This document shows, piece after piece, positions 41,294 through 50,481 of a DNA stretch of 53,707 bases. The stretch covers positions 1 through 53,707 of the forward strand of contig NZ_RXOZ01000013.1 of NCBI RefSeq assembly GCF_003991205.1. Reading direction: 5' to 3'. Positions within the stretch are counted from its first letter, which is position 1. Each line of letters begins with the position of its first letter. Position numbers and translations under genes: made by a program. The notes beneath the pieces are model-generated. The model had not been told where the DNA came from, ran no database searches, and saw only the letters and a list, made by a program, of their open reading frames with translations. This DNA comes from Georgenia sp. SYP-B2076 (lineage in GTDB: Bacteria; Actinomycetota; Actinomycetes; Actinomycetales; Actinomycetaceae).

Positions 41294-42574
41294 ATGGCAA
41301 TGGCGCTAGCTCAGACGACCACCCCCGCCACACCCCCGGGCGCATCACCGGCGCCGGACCGCCGCAGCTCCATGGTGGCGGTCGTCGTGGCGTGGCTGTT
41401 CGTCGTGTTCGACGGCTACGACCTCATCGTCTACGGCACCGTGCAGAAGCTCCTGCGCGAGGAGTGGTCCCTCGGCGCCGCCCAGGCCGGCACCGTGGGC
41501 TCCCTCGCCTTCCTCGGGATGATGGTCGGGGCGCTGGCCGCGGGCCGGCTCTCGGACAGCGTGGGCAGGCGCCGAGCCATCATCGCCTCCGCCATCGTCC
41601 TGTCGGTTTTCACCACGCTCTGCGCCGTGTCCACCGGCCCGGTCATGTTCGGCACGTTCCGCTTCCTCGCCGGGCTCGGCCTGGGCGGCCTCGTGCCCAG
41701 CGCCAACGCACTCGCCGCGGACCTGGTGCCCCGGCGCTGGCGGGCGAGCGTCGCCACGCTCATGATGTCCGGCGTGCCGATCGGCGGGTCGATCGCCGCC
41801 CTGCTGGGCATCCCGATGATCCCGGCATTCGGGTGGCGGCCCATGTTCGCCGTCGCGCTCGTGGCCCTCGTCGTCCTCGTCCCCCTCGCCTGGAAGGTGC
41901 TCCCCGACGACCGCCCTGCCGACCGAGCGGCGGACCGCGAGCCGTCGGGCTTCACGACCCTCCTGCGGCCGCCCTTCCTGTTCGTCTCCATCCTGTTCGC
42001 CACCACGACCATCGTGACGCTGATGGCCTGGTACGGACTGGGCACGTGGCTGCCGAACCTCATGCAGGACGCCGGCTACAACCTCGGGTCCGCGCTGCTC
42101 TTCGCCCTCGCGCTCAACCTCGGCGCCGTCGCCGGATCGGTGCTCACCGCATGGGCAGGCGACCGGTTCGGAACCGTGCCCACCGCGGTGGTCGCGGCCG
42201 GGCTGGCGGGCGTCGCCCTGCTGGCCCTGCTGACCACCCCGCCGGTGGCCCTGGTCTACGTCGTCCTCGTCGTCGCGGGTGTCGGCACGCACGGCACGCA
42301 GTGCCTGATCATCGCGGCGATCTCGACCTACTTCCCGGACCACCTCCGGGGCACGGCCCTCGGCTTCGGGCTCGGGATGGGGCGCATCGGCGCGGTCGCC
42401 GCCCCGCAGGTGGGCGGCATCCTGCTCGCCGCCGGCCTGGGCGTGAACTCGAACTTCCTGCTCTTCGGCGCGTGCGCCATCGTGGCGGCGGTCATGCTCG
42501 CCGGGATCTGGGCAAACTTCGGCGTCACGCACGAGGACGCCAGCGCGCGGATCAAGGCACGCACCACGGCCTGA
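41294..42574 (+). CDS. MFS transporter, aromatic acid:H+ symporter (AAHS) type
   Basis: 426 residues with 12 predicted membrane helices. The first helix carries DGYDLIVYGTV, the Asp-Gly-Tyr-Asp motif of PcaK/BenK/MhpT-like aromatic-acid permeases; GRLSDSVGRRRA is the loop 2-3 MFS motif. The exact substrate (benzoate, 4-hydroxybenzoate, phenylpropanoids and so on) is not readable. The ATG at 41294 has GGAGAA with 3-nt spacing. No catabolic genes are next to it, although an aldolase remnant of a meta-cleavage pathway lies 28 kb away. Confidence 0.88.
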   Translation: MAMALAQTTTPATPPGASPAPDRRSSMVAVVVAWLFVVFDGYDLIVYGTVQKLLREEWSLGAAQAGTVGSLAFLGMMVGALAAGRLSDSVGRRRAIIASAIVLSVFTTLCAVSTGPVMFGTFRFLAGLGLGGLVPSANALAADLVPRRWRASVATLMMSGVPIGGSIAALLGIPMIPAFGWRPMFAVALVALVVLVPLAWKVLPDDRPADRAADREPSGFTTLLRPPFLFVSILFATTTIVTLMAWYGLGTWLPNLMQDAGYNLGSALLFALALNLGAVAGSVLTAWAGDRFGTVPTAVVAAGLAGVALLALLTTPPVALVYVVLVVAGVGTHGTQCLIIAAISTYFPDHLRGTALGFGLGMGRIGAVAAPQVGGILLAAGLGVNSNFLLFGACAIVAAVMLAGIWANFGVTHEDASARIKARTTA

Positions 42575-42600
42575 CCCGGCGCACCACCGGACACGGATGC

Positions 42601-42620
42601 CCGCGCCCGTGGGGGCGCGG
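42601..42620. terminator. Terminator between convergent MFS gene and dnaE
   Basis: CCGCGCCC (42601-42608), a 4-nt loop and GGGCGCGG (42613-42620) form an 8-bp GC stem between the two convergent stops (42574 and 42641). Confidence 0.6.
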
Positions 42621-42640
42621 ACCTCCGGCGTTTCCCGGTG

Positions 42641-45600
42641 CTAGTGCACCAGGCAGCTGGGCCCGAGCAGCGCCTTGAGGTCACCGAACAGGGAGGGCCC
42701 CGGCTCTACCCGGAAGCGGTCCGCCAGCGCGAAGACCTGGGCCCGGCCGGCGGTCGTGAGCCGCAGCCGGACCTCGGCCGTGCCGGGGTGGTTGCTCAGC
42801 ACCACCCGCAGCTGCTCGACCACCGGGCCGGTGCACCGGGACTCCTGGATCGTCAGGCTCACAGGCCCGTTCTCGGCCTCGGAGACGTCCGGCAGCGTCA
42901 GCTCCTGCGCGTAGATCGTCGGGATGTCGTCGCGGCGGTTGAGGCGTCCGCGGACGGTGACGATGGTGTCCTCCGCGAGCGCCGTGGAGACCGTGGCGAA
43001 GGTCTGCGGGAAGAAGAGCACCTCGATGGAGCCGGCCATGTCCTCGACCGTGGCGATCGCCCACGGGTTGCCGTTCTTGGTCATCTTCCGCTGGAGGGAG
43101 GTGATCAGACCGGCCACGTGCACGCTCGAGCCGTCCGGGCGGGAGTCGTCCTCGAGCAGCGTCGAGATCTGCGTGTCGGCGGCCCGCTGGAGGACGTGCT
43201 CCAGCCCCGCGAGCGGATGGTCGGAGACGTACAGGCCCAGCATCTGCCGCTCGAAGGTGAGCTTCTGCTTCTTGTCCCACTCGGGCAGGTCTGGGATCTC
43301 CACGCTGAAGCCCGCGGCTCCCCCGTCGTCCCCGCCGAGGGCGGCGAAGAGGTCGAACTGGCCGACGGCCTCGTTGCGCTTGACGTCGACGACGGCGTCG
43401 ATGGCCTCCTCGTGGCGGGCGACGAGCGCGCGGCGGGTGTGCCCGAGGGAGTCGAAGGCGCCGGCCTTGATGAGGGACTCGATGGTGCGCTTGTTGCACA
43501 CCACCGCGGGCACCTTGTCGAGGAAGTCCGTGAAGGAGTCGAACGAGCCCTTGGCCTCGCGCGTCTCGATGATCGCGCCGACCACGTTGGCGCCGACGTT
43601 GCGGATCGCGGCGAGACCGAAGCGGATGTCGGTGCCGACCGGGGTGAAGTTGGCCGCGGAGGTGTTCACGTCCGGCGGCAGGACGGTGATGCCCATGTGG
43701 CGGCACTCCGCCAGGTACATCCCGAGCTTGTCCTTGTTGTCCTGCGTCGAGGTGAGCAGGGCCGCCATGTACTCGGTCGGGTAGTTGGCCTTGAGGTAGG
43801 CCGTCCAGTAGGAGATGACGCCGTACGCGGCCGAGTGCGCCTTGTTGAAGGCGTAGTCGGAGAACGGCAGCAGGATGTCCCACAGGGCCTTGACCGCGGG
43901 CTTGGAGAACCCCCGCTCGAGCATGCCGCCCTCGAAGCCGGCGTACTGCTTGTCCAGCTCGGCCTTCTTCTTCTTGCCCATCGCGCGGCGCAGCAGGTCG
44001 GCCTGGCCGAGGGTGAACCCGGCGACCTTCTGCGCGATGGCCATGACCTGCTCCTGATAGACGATCAGGCCGTAGGTCTTGCCGAGGATCTCCTTGAGGG
44101 GCTCCTCGAGCTCGGGGTGGATCGGCTCGATCGGCTGCTGGCCGTTCTTGCGCAGGGCGTAGTTGGTGTGCGAGTTCGCGCCCATCGGGCCCGGCCGGTA
44201 CAGGGCGCCGACGGCGGAGATGTCCTCGAAGTTGTCGGGGCGCATGAGGCGGAGCAGGGTGCGCATGCCGCCGCCGTCGAGCTGGAACACGCCGAGGGTG
44301 TCGCCGCGGGCGAGCAGCGCGTACGCCGTCGGGTCGTCCAGCGTGAGGTCCTCGAGGACGACCGGGTCCTTGCCGTTGGCGACGATGTTGTTCAGGGCGT
44401 CGCCGAGCACCGTGAGGTTGCGCAGGCCCAGGAAGTCCATCTTCAGCAGACCGAGCGTCTCGGACGTGGGGTAGTCGAACTGGGTGATGATGGCGCCGTC
44501 CTGCGGGCGCCGCATCAGCGGGATGATGTCGATCAGCGGGTGGGAGGACATGATCACGGCGCAGGCGTGCACGCCCCACTGCCGCTTGATGCCCTCGAGG
44601 CCCTGCGCGGTCGCCACGATCTTCTGGGCCTCGGGGTCGGCGCCGTGGACCTGGCGGAACTCCTCCGCCTCGGCGTACCGCTTGTCCTTGGGGTCGAAGA
44701 TGCCCGACAGGGTGATGTCCTTGCCCATGACCGACGGTGGCATCGCCTTGGTCAGCTTCTCGCCCATGGCGTAGGGGTAGCCCAGCACCCGGGAGGAGTC
44801 CTTCAGGGCCTGCTTCGCCTTGATGGTGCCGTAGGTGACCACCTGCGCGACGCGGTCGTCGCCGTACTTGCGGGTGACGTAGTCGATGACCTCACCGCGC
44901 CGGCGCTCGTCGAAGTCGACGTCGAAGTCGGGCATGGACACGCGGTCCGGGTTGAGGAAGCGCTCGAAGATCAGCCCGTGCTCGAGCGGGTCCAGCTCGG
45001 TGATGCGCATGGCGTAGGCGACCATCGAGCCCGCGCCGGAGCCACGGCCGGGGCCCACCCGGATGCCCTGGGACTTGGCCCAGTTGATGAAGTCCGCGAC
45101 GACGAGGAAGTAGGCCGGGAACCCCATCTGGGTGATGATCCCGACCTCGTACTCCGCCTGCTTGCGCACGTGGTCCGGGATGCCCGCCGGGTAGCGGAAG
45201 TGCAGCCCCTTCTCGACCTCCTTGACGAACCAGGAGTTCTCGTCCTCCCCCGCCGGGACGTCGAAGCGGGGCATGTAGTTGGCGCCCTCCGCGGTGGTGC
45301 GGAAGGTGACGTCGCACTGCTCGGCGACGAGGAGGGTGTTGTCGCAGGCGTCGGGGTGGTCGCGCCAGACCTCGCGCATCTCGGCGCCCGAGCGCACGTA
45401 GTAGGTGTCGCCGGTGAACCTGAACCGGTTGGGGTCCGCCAGCACCGACCCGGAGTTGATGCACAGCAGCGCATCGTGGGTCGTGTGGTCCTCGGCCTTG
45501 ACGTAGTGCGAGTCGTTGGTGGCCAGCAGCGGCGCGCCGATGTCCTTGGACAGGCGCAGCAGGTCCGGGATGACCCGACGCTCGATGTCGAGACCGTGCT

Positions 45601-46186
45601 GCATCAGCTCGACGTAGTAGTTCTCCTTGCCGAAGATGTCCTGGAACTCCGCGGCCGCGCGCACGGCCTCGTCGTACTGGCCCAGCCGCATGCGGGTCTG
45701 CACCTCCCCCGAGGGGCACCCCGTGGTGGCGATCAGCCCGTCCCCGTAGGTGGTGAGCAGCTCGCGGTCCATGCGCGGGGCCTTGCCCATCTGCCCGTCG
45801 AGCGAGGCGAGGGAGGCCATCCGGAAGAGGTTGTGCATGCCCGCGGTGGTGCGGGCCAGCATGGTCATGTGCGTGTACGAGCCGCGCGCCGAGACGTCGT
45901 CGTCGCTCTGGGAGTCGTCGCCCCAGCGCACCCGCGTCTTGTCGGCGCGCGCGGTGCCGGGCGTCAGGTACGCCTCGACCCCGATGATCGGCTTGACGCC
46001 GGCCCTGGTCGCCTTGTTCCAGAAGTCGTAGGCGCCGAACATGTAGCCGTGGTCGGTCATGGCGATGGCCTTCTGGCCCAGCCGGTCGACCTCCGCGAAC
46101 AGCGGCTCGAGCTTCGCCGCACCGTCGAGCATCGAGTACTCGGTGTGCACGTGCAGGTGGACGAAGTCATCATTCCCAGCTGCCAT
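42641..46186 (-). CDS. dnaE: DNA polymerase III alpha subunit (DnaE1)
   Basis: Replicative DNA polymerase, 1181 residues, the expected size for DnaE1. The N-terminal PHP domain (VHLHVHTEYSMLDG, MTDHG) keeps the metal ligands and is likely a proofreading exonuclease as in mycobacteria (inference). The palm holds GRGSGAGSMVAYA and the catalytic PDFDVDFDERRR near residue 420; an OB fold (TIVTVRGRLNRRDDIPT) and a C-terminal domain follow. The ATG at 46186 is preceded by a -10 box 6 nt upstream, so the transcript is probably leaderless. It is convergent with the MFS gene. Confidence 0.98.
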   Translation of the reverse strand: MAAGNDDFVHLHVHTEYSMLDGAAKLEPLFAEVDRLGQKAIAMTDHGYMFGAYDFWNKATRAGVKPIIGVEAYLTPGTARADKTRVRWGDDSQSDDDVSARGSYTHMTMLARTTAGMHNLFRMASLASLDGQMGKAPRMDRELLTTYGDGLIATTGCPSGEVQTRMRLGQYDEAVRAAAEFQDIFGKENYYVELMQHGLDIERRVIPDLLRLSKDIGAPLLATNDSHYVKAEDHTTHDALLCINSGSVLADPNRFRFTGDTYYVRSGAEMREVWRDHPDACDNTLLVAEQCDVTFRTTAEGANYMPRFDVPAGEDENSWFVKEVEKGLHFRYPAGIPDHVRKQAEYEVGIITQMGFPAYFLVVADFINWAKSQGIRVGPGRGSGAGSMVAYAMRITELDPLEHGLIFERFLNPDRVSMPDFDVDFDERRRGEVIDYVTRKYGDDRVAQVVTYGTIKAKQALKDSSRVLGYPYAMGEKLTKAMPPSVMGKDITLSGIFDPKDKRYAEAEEFRQVHGADPEAQKIVATAQGLEGIKRQWGVHACAVIMSSHPLIDIIPLMRRPQDGAIITQFDYPTSETLGLLKMDFLGLRNLTVLGDALNNIVANGKDPVVLEDLTLDDPTAYALLARGDTLGVFQLDGGGMRTLLRLMRPDNFEDISAVGALYRPGPMGANSHTNYALRKNGQQPIEPIHPELEEPLKEILGKTYGLIVYQEQVMAIAQKVAGFTLGQADLLRRAMGKKKKAELDKQYAGFEGGMLERGFSKPAVKALWDILLPFSDYAFNKAHSAAYGVISYWTAYLKANYPTEYMAALLTSTQDNKDKLGMYLAECRHMGITVLPPDVNTSAANFTPVGTDIRFGLAAIRNVGANVVGAIIETREAKGSFDSFTDFLDKVPAVVCNKRTIESLIKAGAFDSLGHTRRALVARHEEAIDAVVDVKRNEAVGQFDLFAALGGDDGGAAGFSVEIPDLPEWDKKQKLTFERQMLGLYVSDHPLAGLEHVLQRAADTQISTLLEDDSRPDGSSVHVAGLITSLQRKMTKNGNPWAIATVEDMAGSIEVLFFPQTFATVSTALAEDTIVTVRGRLNRRDDIPTIYAQELTLPDVSEAENGPVSLTIQESRCTGPVVEQLRVVLSNHPGTAEVRLRLTTAGRAQVFALADRFRVEPGPSLFGDLKALLGPSCLVH

Positions 46187-46192
46187 GGCGTC

Positions 46193-46198
46193 AGTCTA
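46193..46198 (-). promoter_or_regulatory. -10 element for leaderless dnaE
   Basis: TAGACT on the minus strand, 6 nt before the dnaE ATG. No ribosome-binding site lies between. The rest of 46199-46362 is GC-rich and holds no gene. Confidence 0.55.
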
Positions 46199-46362
46199 GG
46201 TCGCCCGGGTGACACTCCCGTGCGCCCGGCGGCGTGTCCCCAGGCCGTGTCCCGCAGCCGCGCGGCTGCGCGCCACCAGGTGTGGCGGGCGGCACGTGCG
46301 CGGGCGCCGCCGGACTGCGCGGGCGCCGCGTGCACACCGCGAGCGGGACCCGGCCGCGCCGG

Positions 46363-46908
46363 TCAGGCCGTGATGCGGTGGGCCATGTCCTGGTGCCAGA
46401 TCCCGGCGTCGAGGTACCGCTCGCCGCTGACGAGCTCGTAGCCGAGCCGCCGGTAGAAGTCGAGGGCCTGCTCCTGCGCCGAGAGGACCACGGTGACCGA
46501 GAGCGGCTCCGGCGCGGCGGCCGCGGCCGCGGTGCCGTGCTCGGCGAGCGCGATGCCCTCGATGGCCACCACCATCCGGGCGCCCACGCCGCGCCCGCGC
46601 GCCGCCGCGCGCACCGCGAGCCTGCCCAGGTGCACCTCGCCCGGGTGGGCCGGGTCCGTGAGCAGCCGGCCGGTGCCGAGGACGGCGCCGCTGGCGGTCT
46701 CGACGGCCAGCACGTGCGTCGTCGTGGGGGCCGTATCGAGCTCGTCGACCTCCTCCTCGGCGGGCACGTGCTGCTCGGCGACGAAGACCTCCATGCGCAC
46801 CGCCCAGGCCTGCTCGAGCTGGTCGCGGCCGGTCACGCGCACGACGGCGACGCCGCCCGGCGTCCCGTCGTCCAGGGTGCGGTCGTCCTCGGTCAGCGTC
46901 CCCGCCAT
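46363..46908 (-). CDS. GNAT-family N-acetyltransferase
   Basis: 181 residues. The acetyl-CoA-binding motif A is HLGRLAVRAAARGRGVGARMV (partly quoted: RLAVRAAARGRGVGARM), with the earlier VRMEVFVAEQHVPAEEEVD segment typical of the ElaA-like group, and ALDFYRRLGYELVS near the end. The substrate is unknown. The ATG at 46908 shares a base with the rluD stop (TGATG), so it is the last gene of lspA-rluD-GNAT. Confidence 0.85.
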   Translation of the reverse strand: MAGTLTEDDRTLDDGTPGGVAVVRVTGRDQLEQAWAVRMEVFVAEQHVPAEEEVDELDTAPTTTHVLAVETASGAVLGTGRLLTDPAHPGEVHLGRLAVRAAARGRGVGARMVVAIEGIALAEHGTAAAAAAPEPLSVTVVLSAQEQALDFYRRLGYELVSGERYLDAGIWHQDMAHRITA

Positions 46909-47840
46909 CAGCGCATCCCCTCTCGCATCTTCTCCAGCGCCCCGGCCAGGTCCTCGGGGTAGTCGCTGCTCACCTGGATCCACTGGCCGGTGCTGGGGTG
47001 GTCGAAGCCGAGGCGGACCGCGTGCAGCCACTGCCGGGTCAGCCCGAGCCGCTCGGCCAGGCGGGGGTCGGCGCCGTAGGTCACGTCCCCGACGCAGGGG
47101 TGGCGCACCGCGGCCATGTGCACGCGGATCTGGTGGGTGCGCCCCGTCTCCAGGTGGACCTCGAGGAGGGAGGCCCCGGCCATCGCCTCGAGGGTCTCGT
47201 AGTGGGTGACCGACTCCTTGCCGCCGGACACCACGGCCATCCGGTAGTCCTGCACGGGGTGCCGGCCGACCGGGGCGTCGATCGTGCCCGTCGAGGGGTC
47301 CGGGTGCCCCTGGACGAGGCAGTGGTAGACCTTCTCGACGGTGCGCTCCTTGAAGGCGCGCTTGAGCACCGTGTACGCGAGCTCGGACTTCGCCACGACC
47401 ATCAGGCCGGAGGTGCCGACGTCGAGCCGGTGGACGATGCCCTGCCGCTCGGCGGACCCGGAGGTCGAGATACGGTGCCCGGCGGCCGCGAGGGCGCCGA
47501 CGACGGTCGGGCCGTCCCAGCCCGGGCTCGGGTGCGCCGCCACCCCGACGGGCTTGTCCACGACGACGACGTCGTCGTCCTCGTAGGCGATGCTCATGCC
47601 CTCGACCGGGATCGGGGCGAGCGTCTCGGCGGGCGCCACGTCGGGCAGCGTGACCTCGAGCCAGCCCTCGGCCACGAGGCGGTCGGACTTGCCCAGGGTG
47701 CGACCGTCGAGCCGCACGTGGCCCGCGGTGGCGAGCTCGGCGGCCCGGGTGCGGGAGAAGCCCAGCAGGCGGGCGAGGCCGGCGTCGACCCGCTCCCCCG
47801 CCAGCCCGTCCGGCACGGGCAGCGAACGCACGTCAGTCAT
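46908..47840 (-). CDS. rluD: RluA/RluD-family 23S rRNA pseudouridine synthase
   Basis: 310 residues: S4 domain (about 16-75, [21 protein letters not shown]) and a pseudouridine synthase domain with [18 protein letters not shown] (catalytic Asp in HRLD) and [13 protein letters not shown]. Family members modify 23S rRNA helix 69 or other sites; the exact target here is by analogy. The ATG at 47840 overlaps the last 8 nt of lspA, a conserved lspA-rluD coupling in bacteria. Confidence 0.94.
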   Translation of the reverse strand: MTDVRSLPVPDGLAGERVDAGLARLLGFSRTRAAELATAGHVRLDGRTLGKSDRLVAEGWLEVTLPDVAPAETLAPIPVEGMSIAYEDDDVVVVDKPVGVAAHPSPGWDGPTVVGALAAAGHRISTSGSAERQGIVHRLDVGTSGLMVVAKSELAYTVLKRAFKERTVEKVYHCLVQGHPDPSTGTIDAPVGRHPVQDYRMAVVSGGKESVTHYETLEAMAGASLLEVHLETGRTHQIRVHMAAVRHPCVGDVTYGADPRLAERLGLTRQWLHAVRLGFDHPSTGQWIQVSSDYPEDLAGALEKMREGMR

Positions 47841-48582
47841 CGTTGGCCTCCGCGGCGCGCGCTCCCGCGGCGGACGTCGCACCGCCGGCGGCCGCGCCGT
47901 CCCCGGCCGTGCCCCGCCCGGCCGCGCCGTCGGTGGCGCCGCCCGCCCCGGCACGCTCCACGGCGCGCGAGCCGTCGATCTCACGGCCCCGCACGGCCAG
48001 GATCCCGATGAGGATCGCGGCGCAGACGATCGCGATGTCGGCGACATTGCCGACGAAGTAGCCGCCGTAGCTGATGAAGTCGACGACGTGGCCGCGGGCG
48101 AAGCCGGGCTCGCGCAGCAGCCGGTCGATGAGGTTGCCCAGGCAGCCGCCGAGCAGCATGCCGAGGGCGGCCGCCCAGCCGAGGGAGCCGAGCCGGCGGG
48201 AGACGCGGAGCACGACGACGACGACCACGAGCGAGATCAGCGTGAAGATCCACGTCATGCCGGTGGCCAGGGAGAAGGCCGCCCCGGGGTTGTAGATGAG
48301 CTGGAGCCCGAGGAGGTCGCCGAGGACCGGGGTCAGCGTGCCGGGGGTCATCCGCGACTCGGCGAGGTACTTGGTGACCTGGTCGACGGCGGTGATCACC
48401 ACCGTCAGGGCCAGCAGCGTGGCGAGGAGCCTGCGCCGGTGCTCCGGGGACACGGTGCGTTCGCCGCTCCCGGGGGGTGCGCCCTCCGGGGTGCCGGCGG
48501 CCGCCGGCGCCGGGGCGGTGTCGGGGGCGTCGGTCGGGCGCTCGCCGCGCACGGTGGGCGGCGTCTCAGGCTGGATGTCCAT
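47833..48582 (-). CDS. lspA: Lipoprotein signal peptidase
   Basis: Inner-membrane aspartyl protease cleaving prolipoproteins; it would process the lipoprotein protease at 26.7 kb. 249 residues with four membrane helices in the middle. Conserved parts: [32 protein letters not shown] and GNVADIAIV with the two catalytic Asp. The N-terminal ~45 and C-terminal ~45 residues are low complexity (Pro/Ala and Gly/Ala), making it longer than the usual 160-200. ATG at 48582. Confidence 0.95.
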   Translation of the reverse strand: MDIQPETPPTVRGERPTDAPDTAPAPAAAGTPEGAPPGSGERTVSPEHRRRLLATLLALTVVITAVDQVTKYLAESRMTPGTLTPVLGDLLGLQLIYNPGAAFSLATGMTWIFTLISLVVVVVVLRVSRRLGSLGWAAALGMLLGGCLGNLIDRLLREPGFARGHVVDFISYGGYFVGNVADIAIVCAAILIGILAVRGREIDGSRAVERAGAGGATDGAAGRGTAGDGAAAGGATSAAGARAAEANDD

Positions 48583-48637
48583 CGCAGGCAGTGTCCCACG
48601 CCGCAGCGACCCGCCGTCGCGGCGGGCCGAGACCGGC

Positions 48638-48671
48638 GACGCCGGCACCCGCCCGACGCCGGCACCCGCCC
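48638..48671. repeat. 17-bp direct repeat between lspA and divIVA
   Basis: GACGCCGGCACCCGCCC is repeated without spacer at 48638-48654 and 48655-48671. It lies in the 212-nt gap between lspA and the divIVA terminator, which otherwise shows no gene. Confidence 0.8.
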
Positions 48672-48749
48672 GACGCGTGGCCCGTCGTCGGCGCCCGCCG
48701 ACCACCGCGGGGCCGGCGCACCGGGGCAGCACGTCGCCCGTGAACGACC

Positions 48750-48780
48750 GACGGCGACGACCCGGTGGGTCGTCGCCGTC
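48750..48780. terminator. Terminator after divIVA/wag31
   Basis: GACGGCGACGACCC (48750-48763), a 3-nt loop and the exact complement (48767-48780) form a 14-bp stem, 14 nt past the divIVA stop codon. Confidence 0.8.
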
Positions 48781-48794
48781 AGGTGCCGGGCTCG

Positions 48795-49430
48795 TCAGAT
48801 GGTGGCCTCGGCCTTGGCCGGCGCGCCGCCCTCGACGTTGTTGAGGAGCGACTCGAGGTAGCTCTTCAGGCGGGTGCGGTAGTCACGCTCGAAGGTGCGC
48901 AGCTCGTCGATCTTGCGCTCGAGCAGCGAACGCTCCTGCTCGAGCTGGGTGAGGGTCCGGTTGTGCTGGTCCTCGGCCTCCTTGATGATCCGCTGCCCCT
49001 CGACCTGGGCCTCGGAGACGATGCGGTCGCCCTCTTCCTTGCCGTTGCGCACGTACTCGTCGTGCAGACGCTGGGCCAGGGCCAGCATGCCGGTCGCGGA
49101 CTCGGGCTCGTTCGCCGGGGTCGGCGCCGCCGCGGCGTAGGCGGGCGCCGGGGCCGGCTTGGCCGCGGGGGCCTGCTTGGGCTGCTCGACGACCGGCTTC
49201 TCCGCCTCCGTAGACCGGGTCTCGGCACCATCGCCGCGGCTCAGCTCCGCGATCCGCCGCTCGGCGGCCGCCAGCTTGGCCTTGAGCTCCTCGTTCTCGC
49301 CCGTCACCACGCGCAGCGTGCTGACCACCTCGTCCAGGAAGTCGTCGACCTCGTCCTGGTCGTAGCCCTCACGGAACTTGGTGGGCTGGAACTTCTTGTT
49401 GAGGACGTCGTCTGCTGTGAGCAGCGCCAT
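48795..49430 (-). CDS. wag31: DivIVA/Wag31 polar growth scaffold
   Basis: Coiled-coil protein that marks poles and septa and directs cell-wall growth in actinobacteria. 211 residues: membrane-binding N-terminal domain (ADDVLNKKFQPTKFREGYDQDEVDDF, residues 6-31, quoted in part), first coiled coil, an Ala/Pro linker (about 80-110) and a second long coiled coil. The ATG at 49430 has GAGGTGA with 6-nt spacing. It lies downstream of yggT behind a hairpin and so probably has its own promoter. Confidence 0.95.
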   Translation of the reverse strand: MALLTADDVLNKKFQPTKFREGYDQDEVDDFLDEVVSTLRVVTGENEELKAKLAAAERRIAELSRGDGAETRSTEAEKPVVEQPKQAPAAKPAPAPAYAAAAPTPANEPESATGMLALAQRLHDEYVRNGKEEGDRIVSEAQVEGQRIIKEAEDQHNRTLTQLEQERSLLERKIDELRTFERDYRTRLKSYLESLLNNVEGGAPAKAEATI

Positions 49431-49538
49431 CAGTCGTCACCTCGGTCTATGTGTCGTTCGGTCATGAGCGTTCGATCCCGCTGCTCACCGGAGCCACCGT
49501 AGCGGACCGTTCGCGGAACCTGCCTGCGTGGAGATTAG

Positions 49539-49558
49539 CCGCCTCGCACGCGAGGCGG
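49539..49558. terminator. Hairpin between yggT and divIVA
   Basis: CCGCCTCG (49539-49546), CACG, CGAGGCGG (49551-49558) is a perfect 8-bp stem with a 4-nt loop, 14 nt past the yggT stop. A TACGGT -10-like box (minus strand, 49501-49496) downstream of it may serve divIVA. Confidence 0.65.
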
Positions 49559-49571
49559 GAAATGCGAAGTG

Positions 49572-49847
49572 TCAAACGATCCTGCTGAGCATGGAGACAG
49601 CGATGAAGAGCACCAGGAAGCCGAGGTCGATCGCCACCGGTCCGATGCGCAGCGGCGGGATGAGGCGTCGCAGCGCGCGGAGCGGCGGATCGGTCAGACC
49701 GTAGAGCAGGTTCGCCAGCACCAGGACGATGCCCGTGGGGCGCCAGCTGCGTGCGAACACCTGGATCCAGTCGAAGACCAACCGTCCGATGAGGATCAGC
49801 AGGTACAGGCTCAGCAGGAGACTGAGGATCTCGCGAAAGAGGGCCAA
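49572..49847 (-). CDS. YggT-family membrane protein
   Basis: 91 residues with two membrane helices (LSLLLSLYLLILIGRLVF, and near the C terminus IDLGFLVLFIAVSML) and a linking segment LLYGLTDPPLRALRRLIPP with the conserved Asp-Pro, typical of YggT. The start is inferred to be TTG at 49847, 4 nt after the sepF stop; the frame extends upstream only into the sepF shadow and has no ATG or GTG there that fits. YggT proteins accompany SepF and divisome genes; the function is unknown. Confidence 0.88.
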   Translation of the reverse strand: MALFREILSLLLSLYLLILIGRLVFDWIQVFARSWRPTGIVLVLANLLYGLTDPPLRALRRLIPPLRIGPVAIDLGFLVLFIAVSMLSRIV

Positions 49848-49851
49848 TTGC

Positions 49852-50343
49852 TCAGTTCTGGTTGAAGAAGCGACCAGAGCGGCGGTCGCCGTCCGGGCGG
49901 TCGTTGTCGACCTCGACGGTAGCAGGAGAGAGAAGGAACACACGGTTCGTGACCCGCTCGATCGCCCCGTGGAGGCCAAAGACGAGCCCGGCGGAGAAGT
50001 CGACCATGCGCTTGGCGTCGGACTCGCTCATGCCGGTGAGGTTCATGATGACCGGCGTCCCCTCGCGGAAGGCCTCTCCGATGACGCGGGCCTCGTTGTA
50101 GGTGGACGGGTGAACCGTCACGATACGACGAAGGTCCTCGGTCACGACAGGCTCCTCGGTCCTCAGGACGGCGGCGCGGGAGATCGGGGTGACCTCGGCG
50201 CGGTGCTCGGTCCGGTCGGGACGGGCCTCGCGGGCGGGCTCCTCCTCGTCGCGGTAGCCCTCGGCCTCGGCGTCCTCGTAGAGCTCGTCCTCCGGCTCGG
50301 CGAGGGACAAGTACTCCATCATCTTGCGCATCGTTCCAGCCAT
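49852..50343 (-). CDS. sepF: Cell division protein SepF
   Basis: Membrane anchor of FtsZ in bacteria lacking FtsA. 163 residues: an N-terminal amphipathic segment (MRKMMEYLSLA), an acidic linker (about 15-60), and the SepF domain with VHPSTYNEARVIGEAFREG, VIMNLTGMSESDAKRMVDF and DFSAGLVFGLHGAIERV. The ATG at 50343 gives MAGTMRKMM. It precedes yggT and follows pgeF by 129 nt. The intervening yggS gene of many actinobacteria is absent. Confidence 0.95.
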   Translation of the reverse strand: MAGTMRKMMEYLSLAEPEDELYEDAEAEGYRDEEEPAREARPDRTEHRAEVTPISRAAVLRTEEPVVTEDLRRIVTVHPSTYNEARVIGEAFREGTPVIMNLTGMSESDAKRMVDFSAGLVFGLHGAIERVTNRVFLLSPATVEVDNDRPDGDRRSGRFFNQN

Positions 50344-50432
50344 GGCTGCTCCCCGTTCGCTCATCCGCGGGCCCGACGCATGCTTGCGCGTGCCGCTGGG
50401 GTTGACGCTAGACCAGCGGGCTGGCACGTCCT

Positions 50433-50481
50433 GGCACGTCAGCGCGGCGTGTCGTCGACGCGTCCGGGCACGTCAGCGCGG
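50433..50481. repeat. 34-bp-period direct repeat at the pgeF 3' end
   Basis: GGCACGTCAGCGCGG occurs at 50433-50447 and at 50467-50481. The second copy contains the TCA that is the minus-strand stop of pgeF. A partial third copy (GGCACGTC) precedes at 50423. Confidence 0.8.

Noticed and set aside
42638-46441. A 1267-codon open frame on the plus strand opposite dnaE
   Set aside because: It is antisense to unmistakable dnaE. Its His/Arg/Val/Gly-rich translation has no domain, and such mirrors are expected at this GC content.
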